64,000 bases of DNA from the NCBI RefSeq assembly GCF_022965805.1, contig NC_133116.1, positions 7,522,601-7,586,600 on the forward strand, in the 5' to 3' direction. Origin of the DNA: Primulina eburnea. Taxonomy: Eukaryota > Streptophyta > Magnoliopsida > Lamiales > Gesneriaceae. The position numbers were made by a program, and so were the translations under genes. Positions 1-13,020 of the stretch are shown here, in pieces (the first letter of the stretch is position 1; the number at the start of each line of letters is the position of its first letter). The notes beneath the pieces were generated by a model. That model was given only the letters and a program-made list of their open reading frames with translations. It searched no databases and had not been told where the DNA came from.

Positions 1-236
1 TTAATTTTTTTTACAAAAAATAAATATTTCCATCTTATACGATTTATTTCTTTTTTCTTTACTATCATTCGGGGTGATTTTGAATTGTAGCCCTTTTTCA
101 TTTTTTTAAAGAACGGTTTCTCTAGCGTAAATTTTACATTTAAAAATAAATTATTTTGACAACAAGTACAATTCAAATTGTCAGTCCACCTCAAGTTTTT
201 TCTTGGCTTTCCCCCACCTCCTGGCTTCGTTGAGAT

Positions 237-432
237 AAGTGACGGAGTCAGAAATATTACTTTGCTCGGACTAGAATTTTTAACTCTATAATCTTTTAAT
301 ATTTTAAATTCATCTACCCGGGCTAATATCATATTATTTCAAAATTATACAATATTTACATATAATTTTTTTTTAAAAAATTGAACCACCCGGGCTAAAG
401 CATGGGTATGTAAATACATAGCTCCGCCCCTG
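237..432. mobile_element. hAT-type MITE with near-perfect 8-bp target duplication
   Basis: The right end reads TAGCTCCGCCCCTG, the inverted form of the CAGGGGCGGAGC terminus common in plant hAT elements. The left end (237-251) is an eroded inverted copy, GACGGAGTCAG. The flanks are GTTGAGAT (229-236) and GTTAAGAT (433-440), matching at 7 of 8 positions, the duplication length expected for hAT. Removing the element rejoins the RNase H reading of the host LINE. At about 196 bp with no ORF it is non-autonomous. Confidence 0.75.
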
Positions 433-549
433 GTTAAGATCATGTTGATGCGGCAGTGGTGCAGGGTTCTTCGGCCTCGGTGTCGTTGTTGTTAGGGATG
501 AGCGAGGTAGAGTGATTCTGGCTCATGCTATGTTGTCAGCAAGTCGATC

Positions 550-1285
550 CTAGCAATATTTGAGTCCGAGTCTAATTTTAAAAAGAGACCTCCGAATCAT
601 AATGTGTGTTCATATTTTTTTTAGTTCCATAGCAATTTTTCAAATTAAATCAATACGTCAAAGACAATATAAAAAACTAAAGGAACAAAAATATCAAACA
701 TTTCCAAAATGATCACTAAAAAAAACCCATCTAACAGTTTTAGAGCTAAAAATACTAATCAAGTCTGTCTAATCAAGTTGTTCAGTAATTTTTTTCGCGA
801 TCGATAACATAGTCAATCCATTCAATCTTTCTCGTGACATGTTGATTCGAGAAAAGTTTTGATGAGCTTTATCTTTGAGAAACTTCGCTCTGCACTTGTT
901 ACTGTGACCGAGACATTCAACAAGATTTTACAAGCAATATGAGCATTTGAAAGCCGGATAAGCATTACATCCACCTAAATTTCTGTCAAAAAACGTAGAT
1001 TATATATACCACATAAAGTTCCGAAGAAAGTAAAAAACTACAATAAAAAATTAGAAGCCCAAACAAAACAAATACAAGAAAATAGACGTACAGCTCCTCA
1101 CAGGTCTTTCAATCAAACCTAGCGTGGGGAATAAATCGATAACAGGCTAAGCAAGTTCCATTTAATAAATACTTGGTTTTGAGCTATCTAATAACTAGTA
1201 TTATATATAATAATTTTTTTTAAAATTTTTGGGCCCCAAAAATGATATGGGTCTGAGTCATTGGACTCATTTGCCTCTGTCAGGT
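550..1285 (-). mobile_element. Decayed hAT transposon with transposase C-terminal relic
   Basis: On the minus strand about 750-960 encodes a relic of the hAT dimerisation region of zinc-finger MYM-type-like transposases: an SAERSFSKIKLIKTFL stretch, then, after a 1-base frameshift, SRERLNGLTMLSIAKKITEQLD and a stop. The right flank (about 1228-1285) resembles the GGGCCCC-rich terminus of the same group. It interrupts the LINE RNase H fragment. Exact ends and target duplication could not be fixed. Confidence 0.6.
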
Positions 1286-2015
1286 GATGTTTTCTCAGTT
1301 CATGTTGCGGAACTTCTGGCTGCTAGGAAAAAGCTTGTTGTTATGTGGTTGGCTTCTGTACACCCTTGAAAACATGTTATTCTCAAGCCTAATGAGTCGC
1401 CTCAATTGGAGCTTTCAAGCTCGAAAGTTGTCCATGAACTGATGGACGGGCTCTCGAACTCGAAAAGATCAACATATTTTTTCATATTTAAATATTATAA
1501 AATAAAACTAATATTTTTATTATCATACATTATATAATAATATATATACTATATGCATAGCTCATGCATGAGCTCATACTCATGAACATGTGCAGGAACA
1601 AATTTTACTGATGAGCCTGCGATTCAACTCGGACGCTGGCTCCAACTCTAGCTAGATTTTGCGAAGTCGACTCGTTTAGAACCCTAACCTCAACTCCGCA
1701 TATTAACTTGAACATAAAACGATTCATTATCAAAAAAAAATCAAGTAAGCGGAAATACACTTCATTTCATAAAAAATACAACTTCTCTTTTCAAAAAATT
1801 TCGGAGCTAATCACACTATTCGTCATTGTGATGACTCCAACATTCAATTGTATTATAGAGAGATCCATGAACATTGGGTGCCTATCCAATAATGTTTTTT
1901 GTACAGAGATTCATTCTAGAATTCTGAAAGAAAACGAAGCAGTATGTTAGATACATTGTTCTACTATACACCTTTTCTTTCTGGTTCCTTCAAGTGGCAA
2001 AAGCAAGCCGTGTGA

Positions 2016-4691
2016 TCATTCGCGAGGAAATGTGTTTTTCGTGAAGATGGCGTAGGAATCACTGTAGATTGCAATCGTACATGAGAAGACAGCTAAACCG
2101 ACCATGAAAACACCCAAGATTTTTTCTTTCTTTGAAGCAATGTTGTGAGAATCCCTGAAGCAAAAACAGCAAAAATAAGCTATCCACCATTTTACATCAG
2201 AACCAGATACTATTAGATATGTTAATCATTAGGGACATAAATGAGTCAAATTCACGAGCCAGCTCTCGAAATTTTGAATAAGTTTACATGCTGAAGCTGG
2301 AGCATAAGACAGCTAAAGCCTTAAATTCAACTCAAGCCATCTTGACTCACTTTACGCCTCCATGCTCGTATCCAGTTATTTGTTTGCAAGAAAATGGTGT
2401 ACCTTAAAGTGATAATAGCTGGAAATATGAAACTGAGGCAAACTGCCGCAGTTGCTCCGGTAAATTGGAAGACATCCCAAATACTGGGAATGAAATTCGC
2501 ACCTAAGAAAATAACAGAAATGAGCCCTGCTGTTACCAATCCAAACCGAACGTTATCTCTGGCCAAAGATGCAGAAGATGGAAAGAGTAGGCCATCCAAG
2601 TTCAAGCGAAGTGGATAGAATATAATCGGGAAAACGAGCATTAGGTGGAGTGTGTAGCTAACACGAACCACATCATTTAACTGAGCACTATAAGGGATAC
2701 CAAGATCGATATCGAAATTTGACAGAACATCATCAAGAGTAGAATCACCAAACAGAAGGAAACCAAAGCAGCTTGTCATGATATAAATGACTGAGCATAG
2801 TGCTAATGAAGCTTGGACCACCAATTTCATCTTGGAAGGATTTTGAAGCTCGTTTTCGATGCTGTGTACTGCAAGAAAAAGCCATTTAGATTTATGTCCT
2901 GGTTTGAGTGAACAGGATTTGGGCTTAAACAGTATCTTATTGCAAATGCAATTGATATATCCCAGTTTAATATTGAATTGGCTAAAAAATTTCCTAAATG
3001 TTGAACCATAAATGAATTACAATCTCAAATTTAGAAACAACAACAAAAGAATTATAGATGATGCGAGATAGTCATAGAAACACAACATAGATGCTTTAAC
3101 TTACATGACACAATGCATCGAATAATTTGGAACGACATTAGTACAAGATCCGGCGTGTGATTTACACCAAAAATAATAATTCATGATATCAGTGCTACTC
3201 AAATCATTAGATTATATAGAAGCTCTAATAATACACTCTGACCCATGACCATTGTAACAAAGCGACACCAACACATGAAAGAGGGGCAATTGTTGCCAAG
3301 AACAATTTTTCGGCCTAACCAGTAAAAAACAAGACATATGTCTTCTATTAAAAGTGTAAAATGATATTTTTTTTTTCAAAGATTACCGTTGAAATGGCAA
3401 ACATAAGCTGTTACTAGGACAGGGACAACAGTGAACAGTCCCCAAACTGAATTAATATCAGTGACATCAGGGAGAAATCTCGGCATTGCAATGGAGCCCT
3501 GTGAAAATTTAATGGCAACAATGCCTATAGTAATAAGAAGAAACACAACCGCCAGCAGAACCGCAACTGCAGATGTGTGCCTTAAAGAATCTGCAGAAAC
3601 AAATGGCCGATGTCAATGAAAAAGTCAGAAAATATGAAAATGAAAGAGTTAGAATTTTCTGTCAAGACACCAAAATTCCACAAATTGGAACAATCCTGCA
3701 GAATTTAACCCAATCTATCACTTATCAGAGTCTTTCTTTATGAACGAATACGAGACATAATCCATAAATCTAGCACATTCCACAATCGAATCAATTATGT
3801 GATAAAACTGAATATATTGATCCAAGGTTGGTTGCTATGCTACCAAGAAGCCCGAAAAGGCCTTGAAAAACTATATCAACCAGTTTCTTATGTCATGATT
3901 TCATTTGATATAAAGATCGCAATATTTCGAAATACTGATTTTTAATTAATTTAGAGTATACCGATGCGCTTGAAGCATGCCAGTGGAGTAAATACACCAA
4001 GAGTTATCACCAGAAGTACAAAAAAGCGCCTATTCCACCAGTGCTGTCCAAACCAGCCTTCTAAAACACCAGCGTGATGAACCCCACTTGAAGATGTTCC
4101 AGATAGCACATCACCTTCACAAAATTAATCAATAAATCAAGAAATAAATCATAAAAATTTAATTTCTTTTTTCATACAACCGTTTCCATATAAATCATAC
4201 TGAATTTCCATAACAACAATAATGGGCTCTCGAATCCCAGATGTAACAATACGCATACCGATGATGATCATGTACACGATCAATATCCCAATATTGTTAA
4301 TCACCACACAAAGCTGCAAAATTCTCCTGCCCCAAATCCCAAATGCATCCCCCATTACATTTCCGTAAGAATCCGCCCCACTAGCCTTACTAAAGCGCAA
4401 CAACGTGCCCACAGAAAACTCTGTGAGGACTCCAACAAACACTATGATTACCACACCGAGACCTAAGCCCAGAACTTTCATCGCAGCAGGCAGCGCCATG
4501 ATTCCGGCGCCTATTATAGTCGTCGACAAGTTAAAAACCGCGCCAGAGAATGAAGACCCATTAAATTCTTGATGATTCAAGTTACTGCTCTCACTTTTCT
4601 TGTACAAAAGAGGGATTCTTTCATCATCCATTGTGACTGAAACTGCGTCTTTCTCGAACTTTACACCCCCGTCCATCGCCTTGATCGTCAT
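2016..4691 (-). CDS. AVT6-like vacuolar-type amino acid transporter (5 exons, 464 aa)
   Basis: Predicted amino-acid permease of the AAAP/SLC38-like AVT6 group, a multi-pass membrane protein moving amino acids, probably at the tonoplast or another endomembrane (family knowledge). Coding exons on the minus strand: 4691-4259, 4114-3962, 3590-3387, 2868-2403, 2154-2016; every intron is GT-AG and the phases join into one frame of 465 codons including TGA. The acidic N-terminus is followed by the family signature SGAVFNLSTTIIGAGIMALP (about residues 50-70) in the first membrane helix, then repeated hydrophobic helices. VHSIENELQNPSKM spans the start of exon 4. Length is close to family members. No stops or frameshifts seen, so likely functional. 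The start is the first ATG of the open frame. Which AVT6 paralogue it is cannot be told here. Confidence 0.9.
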
Positions 4692-6071
4692 GGGCTCAGA
4701 TTCTGAAACAAAAAAGGAAGCGAAACTCTTGGAAAGTGAATGTTTGTTGTACCGAAACTGGGAGAACTAGCATTTAAAGTGCTGCCATATATGGATACAA
4801 CGGAGGTATAAATAGGCAAAAAGATCACGTTTTTGTGGCGTACGTCAGCGTTCTTATCAGCGGTTAAATGCGACCGAAAGCAAAAACAGAGGCTGTTGAA
4901 ATTCAGAGTGGGCGGCCATGATTTTTGTCATTTTCCTGCTTTTCTCCAATGATCTTCGATCAAACTATTGTGCTGAGTAGCGTGTGGCGAATAGTATGCG
5001 TTTTCCTCCGTGTGAGCAGAAAAGATATTCCCAGACTTGTATAATATAAAATACAAAAAATTTGATGAATACTTCTCAATATCTTTCGTACGAACTTATA
5101 ACATAATATTTGATCAATTTAGTCATCGTAATTTGCAAACTATGTTAATCAAAATTCACTTTGTGTTCAGTGAAAAAAACGTAGTAAGTTCTATTATTTA
5201 AAAAATATTAATCCAACCGTCAAAAAAAATATTAATCCATATATTGAAATATTTTATTTATTTTAATTTAATATAACTAAACAAAAAATATCGATTTATT
5301 TTTAAGTTGGAATTTGAGTGAGCTTAGGTTCAAAATTAGAGTTTACGACGAAACTGAAAATAAAAGATATATTGTGGTAGTAGATGATCCTTCATAAATA
5401 TTTTTTAGATATTTATATAAATGAGTGGCAAAATATTAAGATGATTGAGCTACTAACATTATGCATTGTGAGGTATATATTTGTAATTAAAAAGATAAAA
5501 CTATATCCCAAAATGATTTTTATAACTAATTTTATTTTCATGCAATATTGGAGGGGGGTTTTTAAAAATTAATTTAAAAATAAAAAAAAATCAAACTTCT
5601 TTTTCTTCAAAATTACTTCAATCCGCGCTTACAAGGCGCGGATGCTCCACGCTCCACGTCCATGTAATATTATATTATTATTATTATTATTATTTTTGCA
5701 AAATATTTTTTTATTTTTTAAAAAAACCCAATATTGGAGAGTTCCTCGTGTTTGGAAACGTGCTATATTAAAAACAATATTTTTTATGGGTCGCGTTGGG
5801 TTGGAGATTCGTCTAATAAAATTGACTGATGAGACGGTCTCGCAAAAGTTATTTTTTTTTTTTTGTATTTTTCAGTTATCGTTTTCCATAATATCGTTAT
5901 TCCTTTAAGAGAACAAAATAAAAACCTAATATAAATTTAATGTGGAAAATTAATACATTTCACATCAAATTTGTTTTATAGATGAAATAAAATGCTGAAA
6001 AAAATCTAATTATTCACACATTTCGCGCGCCAAGTATCAATGTACCAAGTATTGCATAGCAATAATATTTA
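4692..6071. other. Intergenic DNA upstream of the transporter
   Basis: AT-rich sequence with no supported gene. The first 200 bases are the likely promoter and 5' UTR of the minus-strand transporter. A short GC-rich hairpin, CCGCGC-TTACAAG-GCGCGG, stands out at 5622-5641. About 5800-5855 contains a fragment resembling the end of the MULE-type MITE family (GACGGTCTCGCAAAAGTT). Confidence 0.5.
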
Positions 6072-6444
6072 CTAGTACAACGACGCACGCGTTGCGTGCT
6101 TGTACGATATGTTTTTATAATTTATTTGATTTATATTTAAATGAAGATCAAAATATATTTATAAGAAATAATGAGTGGCTACATTATAATTTTGATATAT
6201 GAACTAAAAAATAAATTAAAAAAGAATAAAAAAGACCTAAACAAAAATTGAACCTACAACCTCATGATTAAAAAACATAAACTTTATCCACTAAACTAAA
6301 TGTGACTTGCTTTTATTTTGTAACACTTTATTAATATATATAATTAGTAATGTAGAGAGTGGGGGTGAAGGATATTTTAGGTATTTTAAAAAACAGACCA
6401 AGGAAGTTACTCTAACCTACTCAGCCTTAATAAATAGTAAGAGA
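6072..6444 (-). mobile_element. Mini-Helitron (non-autonomous), family 1
   Basis: Read on the minus strand it starts TCTCTTACTATTTATTAAGG (6444 downward) and ends with a 6-bp-stem hairpin GCACGC-AAC-GCGTGC (6085-6099), a 9-nt spacer and CTAG (6072-6075). It lies between A and T, as Helitrons do, with no target duplication. The start, the internal GGTCTGTTTT and the 3' hairpin match the element at 45784-46132. No ORF. Confidence 0.85.
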
Positions 6445-6504
6445 TTATTAAAAACATCAATTCTATCCTCCAAGCTATCCGGACGTATGTCATGTCCTGT
6501 TTAA

Positions 6505-7918
6505 ACTACCAATGCAGATTTGTGATGAAATTGAGAAAGTATGTGCGAACTTCTGCTAGGGAGTTGATAATGGAAAGCGAGAATTGCACTGCGCTCATGG
6601 GATTCCTTATGCCACCGAAAATTTAAAGGGGGTCTCAGATTCCAGAAAATGACGTAATTTAACCGTGCATTATCAGCCAAACAATTCTGGAGACTTGTCC
6701 ACGATCCTGGTTCTCTAGTTTGTCGTGTCCTTAAAAGGACGGTATTTTAGACATGTTGATATCATGGATGCGGGTCTAGACACCAACCCTTCTTATATTT
6801 GGCGCTCGTTGCTTTGGAGCAAGGGTATTCTAATGGATGGATTATTGTGGAAGGTAGGTGATGAGTCACCTATCCAGATATTTGAGGACAAATAGGTTCC
6901 ATCCTTGAAATCCACAATCGGAGCACCACTGACGTCTTGGACTTAGGGTCGGAGCGTGAGCTCCCTTATTCAGGGATCTTGGGATGTCGAGCTAATCTCT
7001 AATGACTTCAACTCGCATGCTGAAGGTGAAATCCTTAACATTCCCTTATCCTCATCTGCGAATAGGGATACTCGGTTTTGGCGTTATGATCTGAAAGGTA
7101 TATATTCGGTACGAGATGGCTACAGACTCCAGAGAGAGTTGTTTGATCCGCCAATGCACCAATCGGACTTCCCATAAGAGAAGTGGTGGAATTTCCTTTG
7201 GGGACTTTTGATACCTCCCAGGACCCATATATTTTGGTGGCAAATGTCCCATGATTGCATCCCAACTAACACGAAATTATATAGACATCATGTCACAATT
7301 TTTGGCATGTGTTCCTTGTGTGCATCTCCTTTTGATACCACATGTCATTCCTAATTCTATTGTCCGACAATTTAACATCGGTGGAAGGCAACCAGATTTG
7401 CGCACCTAATAAAGCCTGCTACAGGCGAATACATAGTGGACCATATGGATGAAGGAGGTGCTAATGAATTACGAGTTTGAAGAGTTTGTTGTTCATACTT
7501 GGGCAGTTTGGAAGGCGAGGCAGACTTTCTTAATTGGGGTTAAGGGTCAAGCAATGGCGGCAAATTTTGCTTGGAGTTCGGTTCTACACTTCTACTTCAG
7601 GACTTCCATCACGAGAACACAACTACGCCTCTGCTAGCGGCGTTGGGAAGCGTAGGCGTATATGTTACTTTAGCTATCATAAAGCTACTCTATGAGAAGA
7701 ACTTTCTTAATGTATTGAATGCAATCACAGCTACTCAGGAAGATTTTGGCTGCCTTGGCGTATATGTTAGTGAAGTTGGAAAGCATACAAGAAGACTAAA
7801 AATTTCAAATATTGCACATGTTACTAGATCGACTAATATGGTAGCCCATAAAATTGTTTGTTTTGTTACTTCCACTCATTCATCGTTTGTCTGGATGAAT
7901 GGTGAATTCCCCTCCTGA
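6505..7918 (+). pseudogene. Decayed LINE: RT C-terminus, zinc-binding (zf-RVT) region and RNase H
   Basis: Translations in shifting frames match the 3' half of plant L1-type elements in order. About 6505-6760 gives ICDEIEKVCANF, then VLKGRYF-like reverse-transcriptase C-terminal motifs. 6785-7340 gives NPSYIWRSLLWSKGIL, WKVGDES, SVRDGYRL, a WWNFLWGLLIPPRTHIFWW block and a CSLC zinc-ligand region. About 7440-7918 gives an RNase H C-terminal part with HVTRSTNMVAHK. Several stops and frameshifts (for example the TAG at about 6891-6893) make it non-functional. The 5' two-thirds is absent; the mini-Helitron lies just upstream. Confidence 0.8.
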
Positions 7919-9590
7919 TTAGTTAAGATTGTAATGGATGATTATTCTTAATACAATTACAAGTTTATATATAGAAAAATATTATTATTAAAAACATAGA
8001 AAAAACACTAATTTTGAGTGAGTTTTTTTTTAATATGGTTTTTCTAATTATTTTTCTTAAGATCCTAAAATTGTATTCTTGGGTTTATATCTAATTTTGG
8101 GGCTTTTGTTAAGTTCATTATAATAATGTAAAAATATATAATAATAGCATATTAGATTTCGCACTTGTGATTGTATAATCATAAATATTATATCTAAATT
8201 GGAAAAGAAAGAGTCGAAGTTAAGATTTTTTATCAGTTAGTTACGTAGAAATTTTGAAATTTAACCTCCCTAAATTTGTTGTCCTTTTGTATTTTGTGCA
8301 TGACCAAGCTTAAATTTTAAGCCTTGATGGTTGACTAAAACGCACCAATTGTAATATGAGTATCTTTTTGGTGAAACAATCCATATCCGTGAGATGAGTC
8401 AATCCGCTTCATATCAACAATAAAAAATAATATATTTCATAGGTTGAATCGGGTCGAGTCAGAGATTGTCTCACAATATTAACAGGTGAGATAGTCTCAT
8501 AAAATATTTTTGTAATGTAATATTGGTCGATTCTTATATTAAATTAAAAAATTGAAGTATGTTACAACTAGTTGGACTTCTTTTGCCCACTCAAAAAAAC
8601 AACAAGAACTCAACAATATTACTCTTTATCAAGTAAGAGTTGCTTGGAGTTATTTTTTGGTCTTTAAAGCATTCTTGCCTTTAAGTATTAATTGAATATA
8701 ATATTCATCAAAAACGGGAATATGGCAATTTTTGATTATATATATCTGTTTTTTTACGATATTCTGTCTTCAAATTCTTTATGTTATCAAATTTCAGTTT
8801 TAGTAATATATTTTTTGATTTTTTACACTTTTAGTTTTTTTTAACAGTGTCATATCAGCACTGCATCAACGTCACATCAACGTCATATCAGAAAAAAAAT
8901 AAAATTGCAAAATTAAATAAATAAAGATAACCAAGAATATGATTTTCGATACATTACACAAATGACCTATTAAATCTTATTTTATTGTATATAAGAAGAA
9001 TCGAGAGTGCAAATCAATATTATAAAAATTTATTATAAGTTAATCATTTTATAATAATCTAGTTATTTCTATTTTCTAAAATAATGTATAATTTAAAACA
9101 CAAAAAATTATTTAAATCAAATAATTTGTTGGATCAGAGTAAGATTTTCTTATTTCTCTGGCAAGGCACACACTCACTCACCTAGGGTTTATTTCACCCT
9201 ATCTTGTGAGGCACTGCTCCCATGAGGTGATCAAAGGCCCAGATTTAAACACACATACACCCCATGAAATGATCAAAGGCCCAAATTTAATCACCATGTA
9301 AAATCAATGGCTTAGATCCTGTGAAGACACTGCCCCCACAGATAGCATCTACTCTACCCTCACCTAGAGCTGACAAAGTCCACGTCAACGAATCTCAAAC
9401 ATATCCCATAAAGAAAAGCTGCAATTTTTATGCCAAATTGCGATAAATTTTCTGCCGGAAAACGATGTGATACCGAAAGAATTTGAGAAGAGTAGTTCAA
9501 GGGTCAACCATTGAAACGTCCTCTTGAGCTGCAAATGACGAAGCAATATTATTGCACGATCTCTGAGTTGAGTTTCTGTCTACTGCTGGA
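7919..9590. other. Intergenic DNA upstream of the U-box gene
   Basis: AT-rich. About 8385-8505 is an eroded, inverted relative of the 182-bp MULE-type MITE (motifs GAGTCAGAGATTGTCTCAC and GGTGAGATAGTCTCA). About 8845-8890 has short repeats of 'catcaacgtcatatcag' type. About 9215-9290 contains a tandem pair built on CATGAGGTGATCAAAGGCCCA / CATGAAATGATCAAAGGCCCA. No gene seen; the last few hundred bases are presumably the promoter and 5' UTR of the gene starting at 9591. Confidence 0.45.
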
Positions 9591-12500
9591 ATGAATATCT
9601 CAGACAACGGTACCAACTGGTCCAAGGTATGATAATGAACTAACTGTTGGTTCCGAGAAATTTTATCTCTAGATTTCTTTAGTTTTCATTTTCAAGTTTT
9701 TTATGCAAAATATATGGATAATGCTAAGTTTTTGTGATGATAATTATATTATCATGCTGCAATTGAAGAAAAATCTAAATGGGAATTGTGGGCTGTGTTT
9801 AAATTTAAACATCATGTAGATAAGTTTTCTTGGAAAGAAAATCTTTCAGAAGCTTAATTCAGTCAATGGGGAAATGGTGTTCTTGAGCTTTTAGCAACTT
9901 CGAGAGAACGGTGATTTTTTTTTTCCTCTTTCTAATTTTTTCTGATTTTTCATGTTTGTTTGGCACAAGAATTCTTACGAATCTCATGCGAGGGAAGATA
10001 CAAACCCGAATGGTAGTATTGGTGGGACTTTATCAAGAGCTATTTCAGAGATTTTGCAGTCACTTTTATGCGTAGAGACAGAGAAGGAGATGTTTATCGA
10101 AATCGGTTGCTATTTTTACCGCGTATCTGTAGTGATAAAGGAGCTGCAGATAAACATGAATACACCAACAAATGCGATCGAAATCTTGCAATCATTATCA
10201 AGCAGAGTCGACTCGGCGAAAAGCTTCACAACACAAATAGAGAAGAATGCACAAAAAATGGTTGTTTCTAACGTTCAGAACGTTGTGCAGCAAATTGAAG
10301 GTGCTGTTAGGAATATAGGAGAAAATCTAAGTATCCTACCTTCATTAACATATGGGAAACAAGATTATGTCGAGAGGGCGACTAAGGCACTTTCGGAGGA
10401 GATGAAAGATGCATCATTTGTGGGTAGGTCGGGTCAAAACTCGGAGATGAAACAGAAACTTCATGTATTGAGCCCTGGGGATTTAAAGAGGGATGAGAGG
10501 AAACAGGTGGATGAGGACCTTTATTCCGTAGATGTCGAGGTTTCTGCTGCTGGTATTCAGTTTTCAGATACATCCCAGTCGTATGTGTCTGATACCCTGG
10601 AAAGCTATCCAATGGTAAACAGAAATGTCTCAAAAAGTTCGAGTGCTGGATCATCATTAATGGCCCTGCCACAGTTTGCTCACATGGAACCATTGTATGA
10701 GACGTTTTTCTGTCCTTTGTCGAAAAGGTCATGGAAGATCCTGTCACCTTAGATAGTGGGGTCACGTACGAGAGAAAAGAGATCACCGAGTGGCTTGACA
10801 AACAAGAAGACTCAGAGGAAATTTTCTGCCCAAAATCTGGTCAGAAGTTAAAGAACAAAAACTTGAATGCAAATGGAGCTCTAAAGGCAACTATTGATGA
10901 ATGGAAGGAAAGAAATGAAGCGGCAAGAATCAAGGTGGCTCGAGCAGCCCTATCATTGGCCAGTTCAGACAACATGGTACTTGAAGCGGTTAATGATCTG
11001 CAAATTGTCTGCAAGACTAAGGCTTATAATAAGGCACAGGTTCGAAACATTGGAATGCTACCGTTACTTGGCAACTGTCTGCAGTACAGAAACAGAAGTG
11101 TAAGGTGTGCAACACTTGAACTGTTAAGACAATTGGCTGAGGATGATGAAGATGGAAAGGTGATTAAATATATTTATTTGTTTTTTTCTTGTTTCTAAAA
11201 TTTGACACTGTACATTTATATAGTTGAATGTTAAATAACGCAGGAAGTTATAGCCAAGACAATTGATATTTCAACTATCATAAAGGTGATGTATAGCAGT
11301 CACAAGCCTATCAGGCACGCATCGCTGTTGGTCTTACTTGAGCTGTCGACATCTCAGTTTCTGTGCGGCAAGATCGGGACAGTTGCAGGAGGCATTCTCA
11401 TGCTGATCACGGCAAAATATAGGCAGTCTTCGTATGCTTTCACTTCAGAAAAGGCTGATGAAATCTTGAAGAACTTGGAAACACTTTCGGATAACATCAA
11501 GCTCATGGCAGAAAACGGATACTGGGAACCCCTGCTAACTCATCTTGTCGAAGGTACAGTAAGAAATCCTCTGGTAGAATACTTTAGTTGTCACTTCCTG
11601 TAAGAAAATCACCAAACAGATCCAGTAAGTTTCGTGTGGAAAACTTTTCATTTTTTAGTTTCAAGTAAAATGGTTAGAATTGAACATTTACATTACTCGT
11701 GTTAACTGTGCAACTCATATTTTGAAATGAATTGAAGCCCAAATTTCATGTTTAATTGTTATGCTACGTGCTGTCACAAAAAACAGCTGGGGCAAATTTT
11801 TCTCCTAATGAGTTGTTTCTGCTCTAACACAACCTGGATACAGCAATAATAGTCAAAGTTGATGAACAGGTAGCGAACAGATGAGGATAGAGATGGCAAC
11901 TTATCTTGGCGAAATCGTTCTTGGACCCGACAGCAAAAACTCTGTAGCAGAAAGGGCTTCACCAGCTCTAATTCAAATGGCACAAAATGGAAACTCTCTG
12001 AGCAGAAATGCATCATTCAAGGCCTTAAAACAGATATCATGTTACCATCCAAATGCAGCAATTCTTGTTGAAGTCGGAATAATGCAGATCATGGTTGATG
12101 AGATGTTCACCCGCAAAAGTCATAACGAACCGATGAATTCAAAAACAGAGGCCACTGCAATACTAGCTAAATATACTCGAATCAGGACTTGATGTTGAAA
12201 GTTTTCAGGTCAACACATGTGGCCACACGATGGCTTCAGACTACATTTTATACAACATCATTATCGGGATCAAGAACTCAACCCCAGATGAGTTGAATAT
12301 AAACCTGATCCCTATTGTACTATGCTTGATCAAGTTCCCTTAAAGCATCAATTACTGTTGTCTCTGTGATCAAGGAATCTGAGGCTAATTACAATTTGAT
12401 TGAACTTATAAATAACCGGAATGAGGAAATTGGGATTGCATCAATCAAACTGCTCGTCATTTTGTCAAGCTTCATGGGTCACACATTATTTGACCGACTC

Positions 12501-13020
12501 TGTAAAACACAAGGTCAGCCGCAGAGTCTAATCCCGAATCCTGATGAAATTACAAGAATCACAGAAAAGCATGCTGTATCAGCCAATTTCCTAGCAAAAC
12601 TTCCACATCAAAATCTGACACTAAATCTAGCTTTAGTCAACAGTAGCATCATTCTAGTAATCATGAAAAGTATCAGTCAGATACAGATGGCTGGCGCAAG
12701 ATCAAGCAGGCATGCCGGAACTTACTTTGAAGGACTTGCGGGCATTCTTGTCAGATTGACCACAACCTTAAACGATCATCAGATCTTGTTTACTGCAAGA
12801 AAATACAATTTTGCATCTGTTTTTACCGAACTATTAACAAGATCGTTCTCAGATGAGATTCAGAGGCAATCTGCAATTGGATTGGAGAATCTATCAATAA
12901 AATCAATCAGTCTGTCAAGGCCTCCCCAAAAGAAGACGACTAAGTTCTTCAAAATTGTTTTCTTGTGCAAATGCATATCAATCAAGCGGTCCAAAGGTGA
13001 AGAATTCTCATTGTGTCTTG

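Larger units (their letters stand above)
200..1370 (+). pseudogene. LINE RNase H-domain fragment, split by two hAT-type insertions
   Basis: Three blocks read as consecutive pieces of the RNase H domain found at the 3' end of plant non-LTR retrotransposons. The first (about 200-228) ends in a proline-rich PPPPGFV-like entry. The second (433-548) gives VDAA and then, after a frameshift, GVVVVRDERGRVILAHAM. The third (about 1285-1370) gives FSVHVAELLAARKKLVV. An hAT MITE (237-432) separates the first two and a decayed hAT element (about 550-1285) separates the last two. Frameshifts show it is dead. Family assignment is from motif recognition; outer limits are approximate. Confidence 0.7.

Noticed and set aside
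1708..1950. 80-codon plus-strand open frame
   Set aside because: No family motif, low-complexity Lys/Ser/Phe start, no splice or promoter context; likely chance in AT-rich DNA.
9952..9969. ATG at 9952 as the start of the U-box gene
   Set aside because: The 18 bases before 9970 end in a CACAAG acceptor, and a 36-bp exon at 9591-9626 with a GT donor joins in phase; the upstream start is preferred.
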